Below, piece after piece: positions 5,697 through 6,250 of a DNA stretch of 6,250 nucleotides. Source of the DNA: Pseudomonadota bacterium (lineage in GTDB: Bacteria; Pseudomonadota; Gammaproteobacteria; Pseudomonadales; Azotimanducaceae); contig JAACDS010000427.1 in NCBI GenBank assembly GCA_009936895.1, forward strand, positions 1-6,250, written 5' to 3'. Positions within the stretch are counted from its first letter, which is position 1. Every line of letters begins with the position of its first letter. The notes under the pieces are model-generated. The model was not told where the DNA came from. It saw nothing but the letters and a program-made list of their open reading frames with translations, and did not search any database. The position numbers and the translations under genes were made by a program.

Positions 5697-6250
5697 TTAA
5701 TTTCCGGCAGCCTGAGCTTCACTTTCCAGCAATCGGGCACCGCGCAAAATATTCCCCATGGCGTAGTTGCCTTCATGGCAGGCGTATTCGTACACCTCGA
5801 CTGCTCGCGTTTCCAAACGTAGGCACCGCTCCATGGCTGGGTCCAAGCGGTGTCGTCTTGCACCGTGAAATCATAGAGCAAATTGCCGTTTTCCAAGGGT
5901 GTGAAGTGCTCGGTCAGAAACAGGTTTTCGTCACCACCGTACAGCCCCGTGTCTTCTCTGAAATTTGTGGTTTCTACCACCAGTGTATCGCCCTCCCAAC
6001 GCCCAATCGCATCACCTAACCATTTCCGGTTGTCTGCGGGGCCGTGTGAATCGTTCATGCGAATCACCCGCGCATCGTGCACCATTTCCAGCAAAATCAT
6101 CACGTGATCGTCGGTTTGCACGATACGCTTATAGTTGTTGTAAAGACCGGGCAGGCTCGGCGGTCCCGCACTGAATCCCAGCAAGCAGCGTTCTGCCAGG
6201 GCAAGGGTCTCAGGCCCATCAAAGGGACCGGGGCCATCATTGTTCAGCCA
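5697..6250 (-). CDS. Conserved hypothetical protein of the 'CHEGNY' type, C-terminal part, frameshifted (starts outside the window)
   Basis: The minus-strand frame is open from the right edge, beginning WLNNDGPGPFDGPETLALAERC, so the gene continues beyond the window. It shows the marks of a conserved bacterial protein family of unestablished function: EMVHDARVIRMN, GRWEGDTLVVETTNF, LTEHFTP and TQPWSGAYVW. After KREQS the reading frame runs into unrelated sequence and stops at 5672. One base away, from 5795 leftwards, a second frame gives VYEYACHEGNYAMGNILRGARLLE and eight further residues, ending at TAA 5697-5699. This is the expected family C-terminus. One base is therefore missing, or two added, at about 5795-5800. 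It may be a true mutation affecting the last 32 residues or a sequencing error. The corrected stop lies 14 bases before the acetyltransferase start, consistent with one operon. Confidence 0.8.

Noticed and set aside
5672..5795. In-frame C-terminal tail of the hypothetical protein after the frameshift, ending at 5672
   Set aside because: The residues are unlike the family, while the neighbouring frame encodes the conserved ending; the tail also overlaps the acetyltransferase start.

Overview
The window looks like ordinary chromosomal DNA of a Gram-negative bacterium. GC content is moderately high, genes are densely packed, and most have a clear GGAG-type ribosome binding site. The mix of a nu-class-like glutathione transferase, a crotonase, a DUF1330 protein, a PF00144 serine hydrolase and a conserved 'CHEGNY' hypothetical protein suggests a marine or environmental gammaproteobacterium. 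That placement is an inference from gene content only. I see no tRNA, rRNA, CRISPR array, insertion sequence or phage gene.

Layout. At 1-201 (+) is the C-terminal end of a glutathione S-transferase-like protein. It meets, tail to tail with only 2 bases between stop codons, a two-gene minus-strand unit: a DUF1330 protein (998-1300) followed by an enoyl-CoA hydratase/isomerase family protein (204-962). The active site of the latter resembles delta3,delta2-enoyl-CoA isomerases more than hydratases. A 304-base AT-rich gap (1301-1604) separates this unit from a divergent XRE/Cro-CI type regulator (about 1605-2006, +). The gap carries an imperfect palindrome that could be the regulator's operator. 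The regulator has no ATG, GTG or TTG codon ahead of its first DNA-binding helix.

From 2088 to the right edge, four genes lie on the minus strand and probably form one transcript. In transcription order they are: a conserved hypothetical protein (5697 to beyond 6250) with a visible frameshift near its C-terminus; an Eis-like N-acetyltransferase (4402-5682, GTG start); a class C beta-lactamase-fold serine hydrolase/esterase (3087-4364); and a Fes/esterase D-like alpha/beta hydrolase (2088-3038). Gaps are 14, 37 and 48 bases. A GC-rich hairpin lies in the 37-base gap.

How the genes may work together. The left unit fits acyl-CoA or fatty-acid metabolism plus detoxification. The right cluster combines two unrelated serine hydrolases and an acetyltransferase, which fits ester hydrolysis or modification of an unknown small molecule. 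Nothing in the window names the substrate. No clearly new multi-gene system is visible. The best leads are the regulator's non-standard start, its candidate operator, the frameshift in the hypothetical protein and the intergenic hairpin.
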